A DNA stretch of 11,645 bases from Oscillospiraceae bacterium. Lineage in GTDB: Bacteria; Bacillota; Clostridia; Oscillospirales; Ruminococcaceae. Below the pieces are notes generated by a model that made no database searches, had not been told where the DNA came from, and saw nothing but the letters and a program-made list of their open reading frames with translations. Location of the stretch: positions 1 to 11,645 of the forward strand of contig JAEDMD010000043.1 of the NCBI GenBank assembly GCA_016303195.1, in the 5' to 3' direction. A program made the position numbers and the translations under genes. This document shows positions 6,783 through 11,645 of the stretch, piece by piece. Within the stretch, counting starts at the first letter, position 1. Each line of letters opens with the position of its first letter.

Positions 6783-6801
6783 TAAATTAATTATATAAAA
6801 T

Positions 6802-6830
6802 CAGCTCCCGAAAGGGAGCTGGCTTATTTT
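6802..6830 (+). terminator. terminator of the gene remnant
   Basis: An 8-bp stem, CAGCTCCC (6802-6809) with GGGAGCTG (6814-6821), is capped by a stable GAAA tetraloop and followed by CTTATTTT. The classic rho-independent form supports the preceding remnant as the end of a former gene. Confidence 0.8.
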
Positions 6831-6854
6831 GTAACGTTTATACCACCTATATGT

Positions 6855-6906
6855 CGTGTGAATTTCGTGTGAAAACGTGTGAAAAACAACTGATTTTTCT
6901 CACACG
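6855..6906 (+). repeat. CGTGTGAA repeat cluster with inverted copy
   Basis: CGTGTGAA occurs at 6855-6862, 6866-6873 and 6876-6883 (spacings of 11 and 10 bases). An inverted partial copy TCACACG lies at 6900-6906, so the third copy and the inverted one can form a hairpin with one bulge. It lies about 90 bases from the 3' end of tRNA-Trp. The function is unknown. A helical-turn spacing suggests protein-binding sites, or it may be the 3' debris of a lost gene. Confidence 0.6.
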
Positions 6907-6950
6907 CGACTGCATATTTGCAGTTATACCTGTTTTGAATAGGTAAAAGA

Positions 6951-6990
6951 AAAGCCTGTATTTCGGTGCTTTTCTCGAAATACAGGCTTT
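6951..6990 (-). terminator. terminator of tRNA-Trp
   Basis: A perfect 15-bp stem, 6951-6965 with 6976-6990, has a 10-nt loop and begins 7 bases past the 3' end of the tRNA. On the minus strand it is followed by CTTTTCTTTT. It is a strong rho-independent terminator for the single-gene tRNA unit. Confidence 0.85.
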
Positions 6991-6997
6991 ATCGTTC

Positions 6998-7073
6998 TGG
7001 CAGGGGCAGAAGGGCTTGAACCCTCGGCACGCGGTTTTGGAGACCGCTGCTCTACCAACTGAGCTATACCCCT
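6998..7073 (-). tRNA. tRNA-Trp (CCA anticodon)
   Basis: The 76-nt cloverleaf on the minus strand has acceptor AGGGGTA with TGCCCCT, D-arm GCTC-AGTTGGTA-GAGC, and anticodon stem GCGGT/ACCGC closing the loop CTCCAAA with anticodon CCA. The T-arm carries GGTTCAAGCC, the discriminator is G and CCA is encoded at the 3' end. It has its own promoter and terminator. Confidence 0.97.
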
Positions 7074-7113
7074 ATTTGTTATTTTATTTGTTGTGTCCCT
7101 CACAACGTAATTA

Positions 7114-7142
7114 ATTATATCACAAAGAATTGAGCTTGTCAA
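7114..7142 (-). promoter_or_regulatory. promoter of tRNA-Trp
   Basis: On the minus strand TTGACA (7142-7137) is separated by exactly 17 bases from TATAAT (7119-7114), a perfect consensus. An AT-rich stretch upstream (7146-7170) may act as an UP element. The transcript start would fall about 35 bases before the tRNA. That leader includes a small 6-bp hairpin near 7090-7106. Confidence 0.9.
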
Positions 7143-7230
7143 CACTTTTGAATATATTTTTTTTATTTAACCAAAACAAGTGCTTTTTGACCATAAATAT
7201 GATGAAAAATCAAAAATAATTGCATCACTC

Positions 7231-7259
7231 TTGAAAACATACTAAACCTATGGTATAAT
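7231..7259 (+). promoter_or_regulatory. promoter of the GNAT-to-Rrf2 gene run
   Basis: TTGAAA (7231-7236), a 17-base spacer and TATAAT (7254-7259) preceded by TGG, i.e. an extended -10 (TGnTATAAT). Transcription should start near 7266, about 36 bases before the first ATG at 7302. No further promoter is obvious in the next four genes. Confidence 0.85.
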
Positions 7260-7301
7260 AATAGTTGGCAAGAATTTCGACAAAGATAGAATGAGGATAA
7301 A

Positions 7302-7760
7302 ATGGAATTGATAAAAGCAACATTGAACGACGCTGAAATTCTTTGGGAAATGCAGAAAATAGCATTCTCTGAACTTTATGAGAAGTATCAGGATCATGAT
7401 ACAAGTCCTGCCAATGAGCCGCTGAAAAAAATGATCGAACGGCTTGAACAGGATTTTACCTACTACTATTTTATTGTTAGCAGCGGCGATAAAGTCGGGG
7501 CGGTACGTGTGGTGGATATGAAAAATGATTCACCAAAAAGAGTTTCCCCCATATTTATAATGCCTGAATTTCGCAGAAAAGGCTATGCGAGAACTGCAAT
7601 GCTTGAAGCCGAAAAGCTACATGGCGAAGAAAACTGGGAGTTGGAGACGATTCTTGAAGAAGACGGGAACTGCCGCCTTTATGAGTCGCTCGGATACCGA
7701 AAAACAGGCAAATATGTTAAAATCAACGATATAATGACACTTGTTTATTACAGAAAATAA
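7302..7760 (+). CDS. GNAT-family N-acetyltransferase
   Basis: Transfers an acetyl group from acetyl-CoA to an amine; the substrate cannot be predicted. The 152 aa are typical of a single-domain cytoplasmic GNAT. Motif A is clear: beta-4 (VSPIFIMPEF, 81-90) followed by the CoA pyrophosphate loop RRKGYA (91-96) and its helix. The C-terminal NCRLYESLGYRKTGKY matches motif B (N--LYE-LGF). ATG 7302 is preceded by a GAGGAT-like SD and lies just after a strong promoter. It appears to be the first gene of a co-directional set, with the next gene 12 bases downstream. Confidence 0.88.
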   Translation: MELIKATLNDAEILWEMQKIAFSELYEKYQDHDTSPANEPLKKMIERLEQDFTYYYFIVSSGDKVGAVRVVDMKNDSPKRVSPIFIMPEFRRKGYARTAMLEAEKLHGEENWELETILEEDGNCRLYESLGYRKTGKYVKINDIMTLVYYRK

Positions 7761-7772
7761 TGGAGGCGAAAA

Positions 7773-8273
7773 ATGATAAAGGATATTGAAATGTCGATCG
7801 ACGGCATGGGAATGGCTGTATATTCCGACGGATGTATGAGCGGAGTTACAGAAGAAAGCGATTTTTTCAGCAGTGATTTTGCAGAACCGAGTAGAATGGC
7901 AGAACACATCAGAAAAGGCGATATTACGGGATTCTGCACAGGATCAGGCGGAGATTTCACATTGAAGATACGTGAAGGCTATCCCGACAAGGAGACTGAT
8001 GAAGCATATCCTGTATCCGTAAGGCTCGGACTGGAGGTAAGAGGCGGAAAAGTCTCATTTATTGACATTTATTGGCTCATGGAATGGAGCGGAACTGCTC
8101 CCGAAGAACAGCAGATCGAGCTGGAGGATGGTTTTTATCATCTCACTGTTCTGACACGGCTTCCTGACAGTGGATACTGGGGAGGCGAGCAGACGATCTA
8201 CATATACTTTAACAAACTTGATGCAATGCCGCAGCTTACATGGAAAGGTGTACCACAATTGTTTACTGACTGA
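7773..8273 (+). CDS. unrecognised 166-aa soluble protein
   Basis: I do not recognise this family. The reading frame is convincing: GGAGG (7762-7766) precedes ATG 7773, codon use resembles the neighbours, and the gene is tightly packed between two genes (12 and 11 bases away). The protein is acidic, has no signal peptide or membrane segment, and alternates hydrophobic and charged residues in the pattern of a mostly beta protein (for example VSVRLGLEVRGGKVSFIDIY and FYHLTVLTRLP). Tryptophans and aromatics cluster in the C-terminal half (YWLMEWSG, GYWGGEQTIYIYF, LTWKG). Two Cys lie near residues 22 and 55. Co-expression with a GNAT and an epimerase gives no clear function. Confidence 0.75.
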   Translation: MIKDIEMSIDGMGMAVYSDGCMSGVTEESDFFSSDFAEPSRMAEHIRKGDITGFCTGSGGDFTLKIREGYPDKETDEAYPVSVRLGLEVRGGKVSFIDIYWLMEWSGTAPEEQQIELEDGFYHLTVLTRLPDSGYWGGEQTIYIYFNKLDAMPQLTWKGVPQLFTD

Positions 8274-8284
8274 CAGGAGGATAA

Positions 8285-9184
8285 ATGGATATACTGGTAA
8301 CAGGCGGAACGGTTTTCGTAAGCCGATTTACAGCCGAATATTTTGCAGGAAGGGGACATAATGTTTTTGTTCTCAACCGTGGAAATGACGTTCAGTCAGT
8401 TGGCGTTACTCATATAAAAGCAGACCGCCACGCTCTTGGTGATATGCTGAAAAAATACCGATTTGATGCGGTAATTGACGTTACAGCGTACAATGGCAAG
8501 GACGTTGCCGATCTTCATGAAGCGCTTGGCAGGTTCGGGACATATATACTTATCAGTTCAAGCGCAGTTTATCCCGAATCACTTTCGCAGCCGTTCAGCG
8601 AGGAACAGCAAACAGGCGCAAATGGTATCTGGGGCGCATATGGAACAGATAAAATAGCGGCTGAAAACTACGTGATATCGCATATTCCCGATCATTACAT
8701 CCTTCGGCCGCCATATCTTTACGGGCCAATGAATAATGTTTATCGTGAAGCGTTCGTATTTGATTGTGCAGAAAGGGGGATGCCGTTTTATCTGCCGAAG
8801 GACGGAAGTATGCCGCTCCAGTTCTTTCATGTGCGTGATCTGTGCCGATTTATTGAGATACTGATTGAAAAAAAGCCGAAAGATCGCATTTTCAATGTGG
8901 GCAATACAGAGGGCATCAGCACCCGTGAATGGGTCGGAAAATGCTATAAGGCAGTCGGCAAAGTTCCTGATTTTGTTTCGGTAAGCGGTGATGTTCCGCA
9001 GAGGAATTATTTCCCGTTCTACGATTATGCGTACATTCTTGATGTTGCGAAGCAAAACGAGCTTATGGCAGAACTGACAGACATTGATGAGGGACTGAAA
9101 GAATGTTACGAATTGTACAAACATAACAAAGCATCAGTAAGGAGAAAGCCGCTGCTTGAATATATTGACATTAATTTAAAATAA
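8285..9184 (+). CDS. NAD-dependent epimerase/dehydratase-like protein (extended/atypical SDR)
   Basis: A cytoplasmic Rossmann-fold oxidoreductase of 299 aa. The N-terminal strand and cofactor loop are ILVTGGTVFVSR (3-14), the TGGT-FV-R variant seen in atypical SDRs and plant CSP41-like proteins. DVTAYN (65-70) follows, then the catalytic triad region SSSAVYPE (91-98) and YGTDK (Y119, K123), an intact Y-x3-K. RPPYLYGP and the FHVRDLCRFI and IFNVGNTEGIS segments are typical of sugar-nucleotide epimerase relatives. The substrate is unknown. AGGAGG (8275-8280) precedes the ATG. It sits 11 bases after the unrecognised gene and 12 before the Rrf2 regulator, so it is probably co-transcribed with both. 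Confidence 0.85.
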   Translation: MDILVTGGTVFVSRFTAEYFAGRGHNVFVLNRGNDVQSVGVTHIKADRHALGDMLKKYRFDAVIDVTAYNGKDVADLHEALGRFGTYILISSSAVYPESLSQPFSEEQQTGANGIWGAYGTDKIAAENYVISHIPDHYILRPPYLYGPMNNVYREAFVFDCAERGMPFYLPKDGSMPLQFFHVRDLCRFIEILIEKKPKDRIFNVGNTEGISTREWVGKCYKAVGKVPDFVSVSGDVPQRNYFPFYDYAYILDVAKQNELMAELTDIDEGLKECYELYKHNKASVRRKPLLEYIDINLK

Positions 9185-9196
9185 GGGAGAGTTTAA

Positions 9197-9634
9197 ATGA
9201 AAATTTCTACAAAAGGAAGATATGCACTGCGAATGTTGACTGATCTTGCTAATCATCGTGATGAAGGATTTGTTTCGCTTAAAGACATTGCAGAAAGGCA
9301 GAATATTTCCAAAAAATATCTTGAACAGATCGTACCTATGCTGAATAAGGCAGGTCTGCTGAGAACCAACCGTGGCAATAAGGGCGGATATATGATGGCA
9401 AAAAAGCCGGAAGAAGTTACGGTTGCCGATGTTCTGACGGCAACAGAGGGAAGTCTTGCACCTGTTTCATGTCTGGAGTTTGAACCTAACGAATGTCCGA
9501 TGAAGGAGAAATGTTCGACACTCTACATCTGGGAAGGATTGTACAAAACTATCACGGATTATTTAACGAGTATCACTGTACAGGATATAGTTGAGAATTC
9601 GTCAGATATTGACGGCGGAGACTACTGCATATAA
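9197..9634 (+). CDS. Rrf2-family transcriptional regulator (IscR/CymR-like)
   Basis: A DNA-binding repressor/activator of 145 aa, the normal length. The winged helix-turn-helix covers about 1-75: MKISTKGRYALRML, the recognition helix around ISKKYLEQIVPML and the wing LLRTNRGNKGGYMMAK. Three cysteines, C92, C100 and C106, lie where IscR carries its [2Fe-2S] ligands. The first gap is C-x7-C rather than IscR's x5, and the next is x5. They suggest a redox or iron-sulfur sensor but do not prove a cluster. It is the last gene of the GNAT run and converges on cysK. With cysK next door, a role in cysteine or Fe-S homeostasis (CymR- or IscR-like) is reasonable. The palindrome at 10791-10810 is a candidate site. 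Confidence 0.92.
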   Translation: MKISTKGRYALRMLTDLANHRDEGFVSLKDIAERQNISKKYLEQIVPMLNKAGLLRTNRGNKGGYMMAKKPEEVTVADVLTATEGSLAPVSCLEFEPNECPMKEKCSTLYIWEGLYKTITDYLTSITVQDIVENSSDIDGGDYCI

Positions 9635-9665
9635 AAACTGCTTTTATGCAGACATATCAAGAAAA

Positions 9666-9700
9666 ATCCCGACAAACACTAACTGTTTGCCGGGATGATT
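9666..9700. terminator. bidirectional terminator between the Rrf2 gene and cysK
   Basis: 13-base arms at 9666-9678 and 9684-9696 enclose a 5-nt loop. On the + strand there is one A/C mismatch. On the - strand the same position is a G-U pair, so the hairpin is slightly better for cysK. T-runs flank it both ways: GATTTTTATT to the right, and on the minus strand CGGGATTTTTC. Confidence 0.85.
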
Positions 9701-9701
9701 T

Positions 9702-10628
9702 TTATTCAAACATAGGAGTTGAGAGATAACGCTCACCTGTATCAGGAAGAAGTGCAACTATTGTTTTGCCCTTGTTTTCAGGACGCTTAGCAAGCTGGAT
9801 CGCAGCCCATACAGCAGCGCCTGATGAGATACCAACAAGAACGCCTTCATTTCTTGCGATATTTCTGCCTGTCTCAAATGCATCTTCATTTGAAACAGTA
9901 ATGATCTCGTCGTAAATATCGGTATTCAGTGTGTCAGGAACGAAGCCTGCGCCAATGCCCTGAATCTTGTGTGGGCCTGCTGTGCCCTCGGAAAGAACAG
10001 GGGAGCTTTTGGGTTCAACTGCAACGATCTTGACATCAGGATTCTGAGACTTGAGATATGCACCAACACCGCTGAGAGTTCCGCCTGTGCCGACACCTGC
10101 AACGAAAATATCAACCTTTCCGTCAGTCTCGTTCCAGATCTCAACACCTGTTGTTTTCTGGTGGATAGCAGGATTTGCAGGGTTTGTGAACTGTGAAGGG
10201 ATGAAGCTGTTCGGAATTTCCTGAGCAAGCTCCTCAGCTTTTGCGATAGCTCCCTTCATACCCTTGCTGCCCTCAGTAAGAACCAGTTCAGCACCGTAAG
10301 CCTTCATGAGATTTCTGCGCTCGATGCTCATTGTCTCAGGCATTGTGATGATAAGGCGATAACCCCTTGAAGCGGCAACTGATGCAAGACCGATACCTGT
10401 ATTTCCGCTTGTAGGCTCAATGATTACGCTGCCCTCTTTAAGAAGACCCTTAGCCTCAGCATCGTCGATCATAGCCTTGGCAATTCTGTCCTTTACGCTT
10501 CCGGCGGGGTTGAAATACTCCAGTTTTGCGAGGAGAGTTGCATTGATCTCAAGATTTTTTTCTGTATTTGTGAGTTCGAGAATTGGTGTACCTCCGATGA
10601 GGTCTGTGATTTTCTTGTAAATGCCCAT
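9702..10628 (-). CDS. cysK: cysteine synthase A (O-acetylserine sulfhydrylase)
   Basis: PLP enzyme making L-cysteine from O-acetylserine and sulfide in the cytoplasm. The 308-aa length is typical. It shows [10 protein letters not shown] (10-19), the PLP lysine K46 in NPAGSVKDR, the substrate loop PTSGNTG (72-78), the phosphate-binding GTGGT (180-184), [10 protein letters not shown] (222-231) and GISSGAA (266-272), with Ser at the pyridine-nitrogen position. All catalytic residues are intact. The closest recognisable type is CysK rather than CysM or cystathionine beta-synthase. The start ATG 10628 has AAAGGAG 9 bases upstream. It is preceded by a leader of about 120 nt containing a short Cys-terminated ORF, and it has its own consensus promoter. 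It converges with the Rrf2 gene. Confidence 0.96.
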   Translation of the reverse strand: MGIYKKITDLIGGTPILELTNTEKNLEINATLLAKLEYFNPAGSVKDRIAKAMIDDAEAKGLLKEGSVIIEPTSGNTGIGLASVAASRGYRLIITMPETMSIERRNLMKAYGAELVLTEGSKGMKGAIAKAEELAQEIPNSFIPSQFTNPANPAIHQKTTGVEIWNETDGKVDIFVAGVGTGGTLSGVGAYLKSQNPDVKIVAVEPKSSPVLSEGTAGPHKIQGIGAGFVPDTLNTDIYDEIITVSNEDAFETGRNIARNEGVLVGISSGAAVWAAIQLAKRPENKGKTIVALLPDTGERYLSTPMFE

Positions 10629-10675
10629 GATAAATTACTCCTTTATAATAAAAATTTTAATGTGCATAGCGATAA

Positions 10676-10736
10676 GCGAATTGAATGAGTCAACATCGTT
10701 TGCTTTTCATAAATTACACCTCATTTTCTATTTCGC
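10676..10736 (-). promoter_or_regulatory. stem enclosing the leader ORF in the cysK 5' UTR
   Basis: In the cysK leader RNA, AAUGAG (10725-10720) can pair with CUCAUU (10689-10684). Further out, GCGAA (10736-10732) can pair with UUCGC (10680-10676), with a small internal loop between. The inner 5' arm overlaps the leader ORF's SD and the inner 3' arm starts one base past its stop. Ribosomes on the short ORF would therefore open the structure. The downstream GACUC might alternatively pair with GAGU in the cysK SD (only 4 bp, speculative). No T-box or other known riboswitch motif is seen. Confidence 0.4.
10690..10710 (-). CDS. candidate cysteine leader peptide MKSKRC upstream of cysK
   Basis: On the cysK transcript, ATG-AAA-AGC-AAA-CGA-TGT-TGA (10710 to 10690) encodes six residues ending in Cys. 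Its ribosome site GAGGTG (10722-10717) lies 6 bases before the ATG, arguably a stronger SD than that of cysK. The ORF starts about 40 nt after the predicted transcript start and ends 61 nt before cysK. It lies in the loop of a two-part stem (AAUGAG/CUCAUU and GCGAA/UUCGC), whose 3' arm begins right after the stop codon. Leader ORFs with codons for the pathway's end product are a known attenuation device. Translation and function here are inferred. Confidence 0.5.
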   Translation of the reverse strand: MKSKRC

Positions 10737-10757
10737 CTATATGTTTGGTATGAATAT

Positions 10758-10786
10758 ATTATAGCAGGTCAGTAGGGATTTGTCAA
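10758..10786 (-). promoter_or_regulatory. promoter of cysK
   Basis: On the minus strand TTGACA (10786-10781), a 17-base spacer and TATAAT (10763-10758) form a perfect consensus promoter. Transcription should start near 10751, giving a leader of about 120 nt. So strong a core promoter on a biosynthetic gene implies control by a repressor or after initiation. Confidence 0.9.
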
Positions 10787-10790
10787 GAGC

Positions 10791-10810
10791 TTTTGAAATA
10801 TTTTTCAAAA
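10791..10810. promoter_or_regulatory. palindrome between the divergent cysK and ArsC-like promoters
   Basis: TTTTGAAA (10791-10798) and TTTCAAAA (10803-10810) form a perfect inverted repeat with a 4-base TATT spacer. It lies 4 bases from the cysK -35 and 3 bases from the opposite -35, so one dimeric regulator could affect both promoters. The Rrf2 protein encoded nearby is a candidate. Caution: a similar CTTTTGAA-TATTTTT run without the second arm lies upstream of the tRNA-Trp promoter, so part of it may be an UP element. Confidence 0.5.
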
Positions 10811-10813
10811 TAC

Positions 10814-10842
10814 TTGTAAAACGGCGGAAAATCTGGTATAAT
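10814..10842 (+). promoter_or_regulatory. promoter of the ArsC-like gene
   Basis: TTGTAA (10814-10819), a 17-base spacer and TATAAT (10837-10842) preceded by TGG, an extended -10. The weaker -35 is offset by the TGn element. The predicted start near 10849 gives a leader of about 100 nt, long for a small gene. Confidence 0.8.
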
Positions 10843-10917
10843 ATTCCCATACCTTTTTGTGCTGATGTAAGCTGTGGTTAACATAATACATTGCTCAATA
10901 GGGGAGATGTTTCGACT

Positions 10918-10929
10918 ATGGCTTGCTGA
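10918..10929 (+). CDS. possible mini-ORF MAC-stop upstream of the ArsC-like gene
   Basis: ATG-GCT-TGC-TGA lies in the 100-nt leader, 21 bases before the main ATG. AGGGGAG (10900-10906) lies 11 bases upstream, a longer spacing than ideal. Like the cysK leader ORF it ends in a Cys codon directly before TGA. Being only three codons, it could easily be chance. Confidence 0.25.
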   Translation: MAC

Positions 10930-10950
10930 TATTTTGATAAGGAGGAAAAT

Positions 10951-11292
10951 ATGAATATACAGATTTTCGGAACTAAAAAATGCTTTGACACAAAGAAAGC
11001 AGAGCGCTATTTCAAGGAGAGAGGCGTGAAGTATCAGTTCATTGATATGAAAGAAAAGGGAATGAGCAGGGGAGAGTTCAACAGCGTAAAGCAGGCTGTC
11101 GGCGGAACTGATGCTCTTATAGATGAAAAATGTAAGGATCAAGATCTTCTGGCGCTTCTGAAATATCTTTCAGATGAGGATAAAGAGGAAAAGATACTGG
11201 AAAATCCTAAGGTCATCAAAACTCCCGTGGTCAGAAACGGCAAAAAAGCAACACTTGGCTATTGCCCTGATGTATGGAAAGAGTGGGATTAA
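10951..11292 (+). CDS. ArsC-family thiol reductase-like protein
   Basis: A thioredoxin-fold protein of 113 aa in the ArsC/Spx superfamily. The N-terminal strand and active loop are IFGTKKCFDTKKAERYFKER, with Cys11 at the position of the catalytic Cys of glutaredoxin-linked arsenate reductase. There is no CxxC, so it is not a typical Spx. Next come FIDMKEKGMSRGEF and the cis-Pro segment KTPVVRNGKKATLGY, with an Arg at the place used for substrate binding. Clostridial proteins of this subgroup are annotated as arsenate reductase family, but true arsenate activity is uncertain and a general thiol or redox role is possible. AAGGAGG (10939-10945) precedes ATG 10951. It diverges from cysK, consistent with shared thiol-related control, and ends at its own terminator. 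Confidence 0.85.
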   Translation: MNIQIFGTKKCFDTKKAERYFKERGVKYQFIDMKEKGMSRGEFNSVKQAVGGTDALIDEKCKDQDLLALLKYLSDEDKEEKILENPKVIKTPVVRNGKKATLGYCPDVWKEWD

Positions 11293-11298
11293 GAGCGG

Positions 11299-11335
11299 TC
11301 GGACTGTGAGCATAGGTGCTTGCAGTCCGATTTTT
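11299..11335 (+). terminator. terminator of the ArsC-like gene
   Basis: A 14-bp stem, 11299-11312 with 11317-11330 (two G-U pairs), a TAGG tetraloop, and TTTTT at 11331-11335. It starts 6 bases after the stop codon. The following 11336-11428 is AT-rich with nothing further recognised. Confidence 0.88.
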
Positions 11336-11428
11336 AGGTTTGACTGCAATAAAATATTGCCAAAATTTGATAACTTTTATTATAAAAAGACAAAATAAAG
11401 TTAAAACAAAAAAATATCTTGAATTCTA

Positions 11429-11457
11429 TTGACAAATGCGTATTCTCGGTGTATAAT
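11429..11457 (+). promoter_or_regulatory. promoter of the tRNA-Leu/tRNA-Ser cluster
   Basis: TTGACA (11429-11434), a 17-base spacer and TATAAT (11452-11457) make a perfect consensus. The start would be near 11464, only about 7 bases before the tRNA-Leu 5' end. Confidence 0.92.
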
Positions 11458-11470
11458 ATTAAAGTACTTT

Positions 11471-11555
11471 GCGAGTGTGCTGGAATAGGCAGACAGGCAC
11501 GTTTGAGGGGCGTGTGTCGAGAGACGTATGGGTTCAAGTCCCATTACTCGCACCA
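11471..11555 (+). tRNA. tRNA-Leu (GAG anticodon)
   Basis: An 85-nt class II tRNA with a long variable arm. Acceptor GCGAGTG pairs with TACTCGC (one G-U), the discriminator is A and CCA is encoded. The anticodon stem CACGT/GCGTG (one G-U) closes the loop TTGAGGG, anticodon GAG (11505-11507). The T-arm carries GGGTTCAAGTCCC. First gene of a tRNA cluster. Confidence 0.95.
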
Positions 11556-11557
11556 AA

Positions 11558-11578
11558 GGGAGATTTTTTAAATCTCCC
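11558..11578 (+). other. hairpin between tRNA-Leu and tRNA-Ser
   Basis: GGGAGATTT (11558-11566) pairs perfectly with AAATCTCCC (11570-11578) around a TTT loop, starting 2 bases after the tRNA-Leu CCA. No T-run follows, so it is more likely a spacer or processing structure, or a weak attenuator, than a full terminator. Confidence 0.6.
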
Positions 11579-11586
11579 ATATATGT

Positions 11587-11645
11587 GGACAGATGGCTGA
11601 GCTGGTCTAAGGCGCACGACTGGAACTCGTGTATACGTTAATAGC
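11587..11645 (+). tRNA. tRNA-Ser (GGA anticodon), 3' end outside the window
   Basis: It begins GGACAGA-TG, then the D-arm GCTGAG-CTGGTCTAAGGC, and anticodon stem CACGA/TCGTG closing the loop CTGGAAC with anticodon GGA. The start of a long variable arm follows and the window ends there. It is probably co-transcribed with tRNA-Leu, 31 bases upstream. Confidence 0.92.

Noticed and set aside
6924..7145. Minus-strand ORF of 73 aa across the tRNA-Trp gene
   Set aside because: It contains the familiar tRNA-translation phrase GIAQLVEQRSPKPRAEGSSP. It is a spurious reading of the tRNA gene, with no ribosome site.
10629..10751. T-box riboswitch controlling cysK
   Set aside because: The leader of about 120 nt is too short. 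The conserved T-box antiterminator sequence (TGGnACCGCG) and an intrinsic terminator are absent.
11174..11398. Plus-strand ORF of 74 aa overlapping the end of the ArsC-like gene
   Set aside because: It runs out of frame through the gene and straight across its terminator hairpin, and has no ribosome site.
11558..11578. Terminator splitting the tRNA-Leu and tRNA-Ser genes into separate units
   Set aside because: The stem is good but no T-run follows and no promoter lies before tRNA-Ser, so co-transcription with processing is more likely.

Overview
The window reads as chromosomal DNA of a low-to-moderate GC Gram-positive anaerobe, most likely a gut or rumen Clostridia of the Ruminococcus/Oscillospiraceae type. 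This rests on strong AGGAGG-type ribosome sites, TTGACA-17-TATAAT promoters, tRNA genes with encoded CCA, and the gene families present. The genus is an inference from gene style, not a database match.

Left block (about 1-6300, all +). A lipoprotein with a Cthe_2159-like carbohydrate-binding beta-helix domain is followed by an ApbE-type FAD:protein FMN transferase and a membrane iron-sulfur protein carrying FMN-binding domains. After a terminator with a promoter fused into it come an OmpR-family response regulator and its HAMP histidine kinase. Together they look like a cell-surface flavin/iron-sulfur electron-transfer module with its own two-component system. Two of the three structural genes carry frameshifts. 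The lipoprotein is broken at about position 590. The second FMN-binding domain of the membrane protein is broken at about 3912, where its intact sister domain shows that exactly 4 bases are missing.

Middle block (about 6300-7075) has no intact protein gene. It holds the kinase terminator, the C-terminal remnant of a YbaK/prolyl-tRNA deacylase gene (-), the 3' remnant of an unidentified gene (+), both lacking their 5' ends at the same junction, a set of CGTGTGAA repeats, and tRNA-Trp (-) with its own promoter and terminator.

Right-centre block (7230-9700). One promoter appears to drive a tight four-gene run: GNAT acetyltransferase, an unrecognised 166-aa protein, an atypical SDR epimerase, and an Rrf2-family regulator with three cysteines. 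It ends at a hairpin shared with the convergent cysK.

Right block (9700-11645). cysK (-) and an ArsC-like thiol reductase (+) diverge from back-to-back consensus promoters with a perfect 8-bp-arm palindrome between the two -35 boxes. The cysK leader contains a very short ORF with a good ribosome site, MKSKRC-stop, whose last sense codon is Cys and which is enclosed by a two-part stem. The other leader contains MAC-stop, again ending in Cys. This suggests, without proving, cysteine-responsive translation-linked control and is the most novel item here. The window closes with tRNA-Leu(GAG) and the start of tRNA-Ser(GGA).
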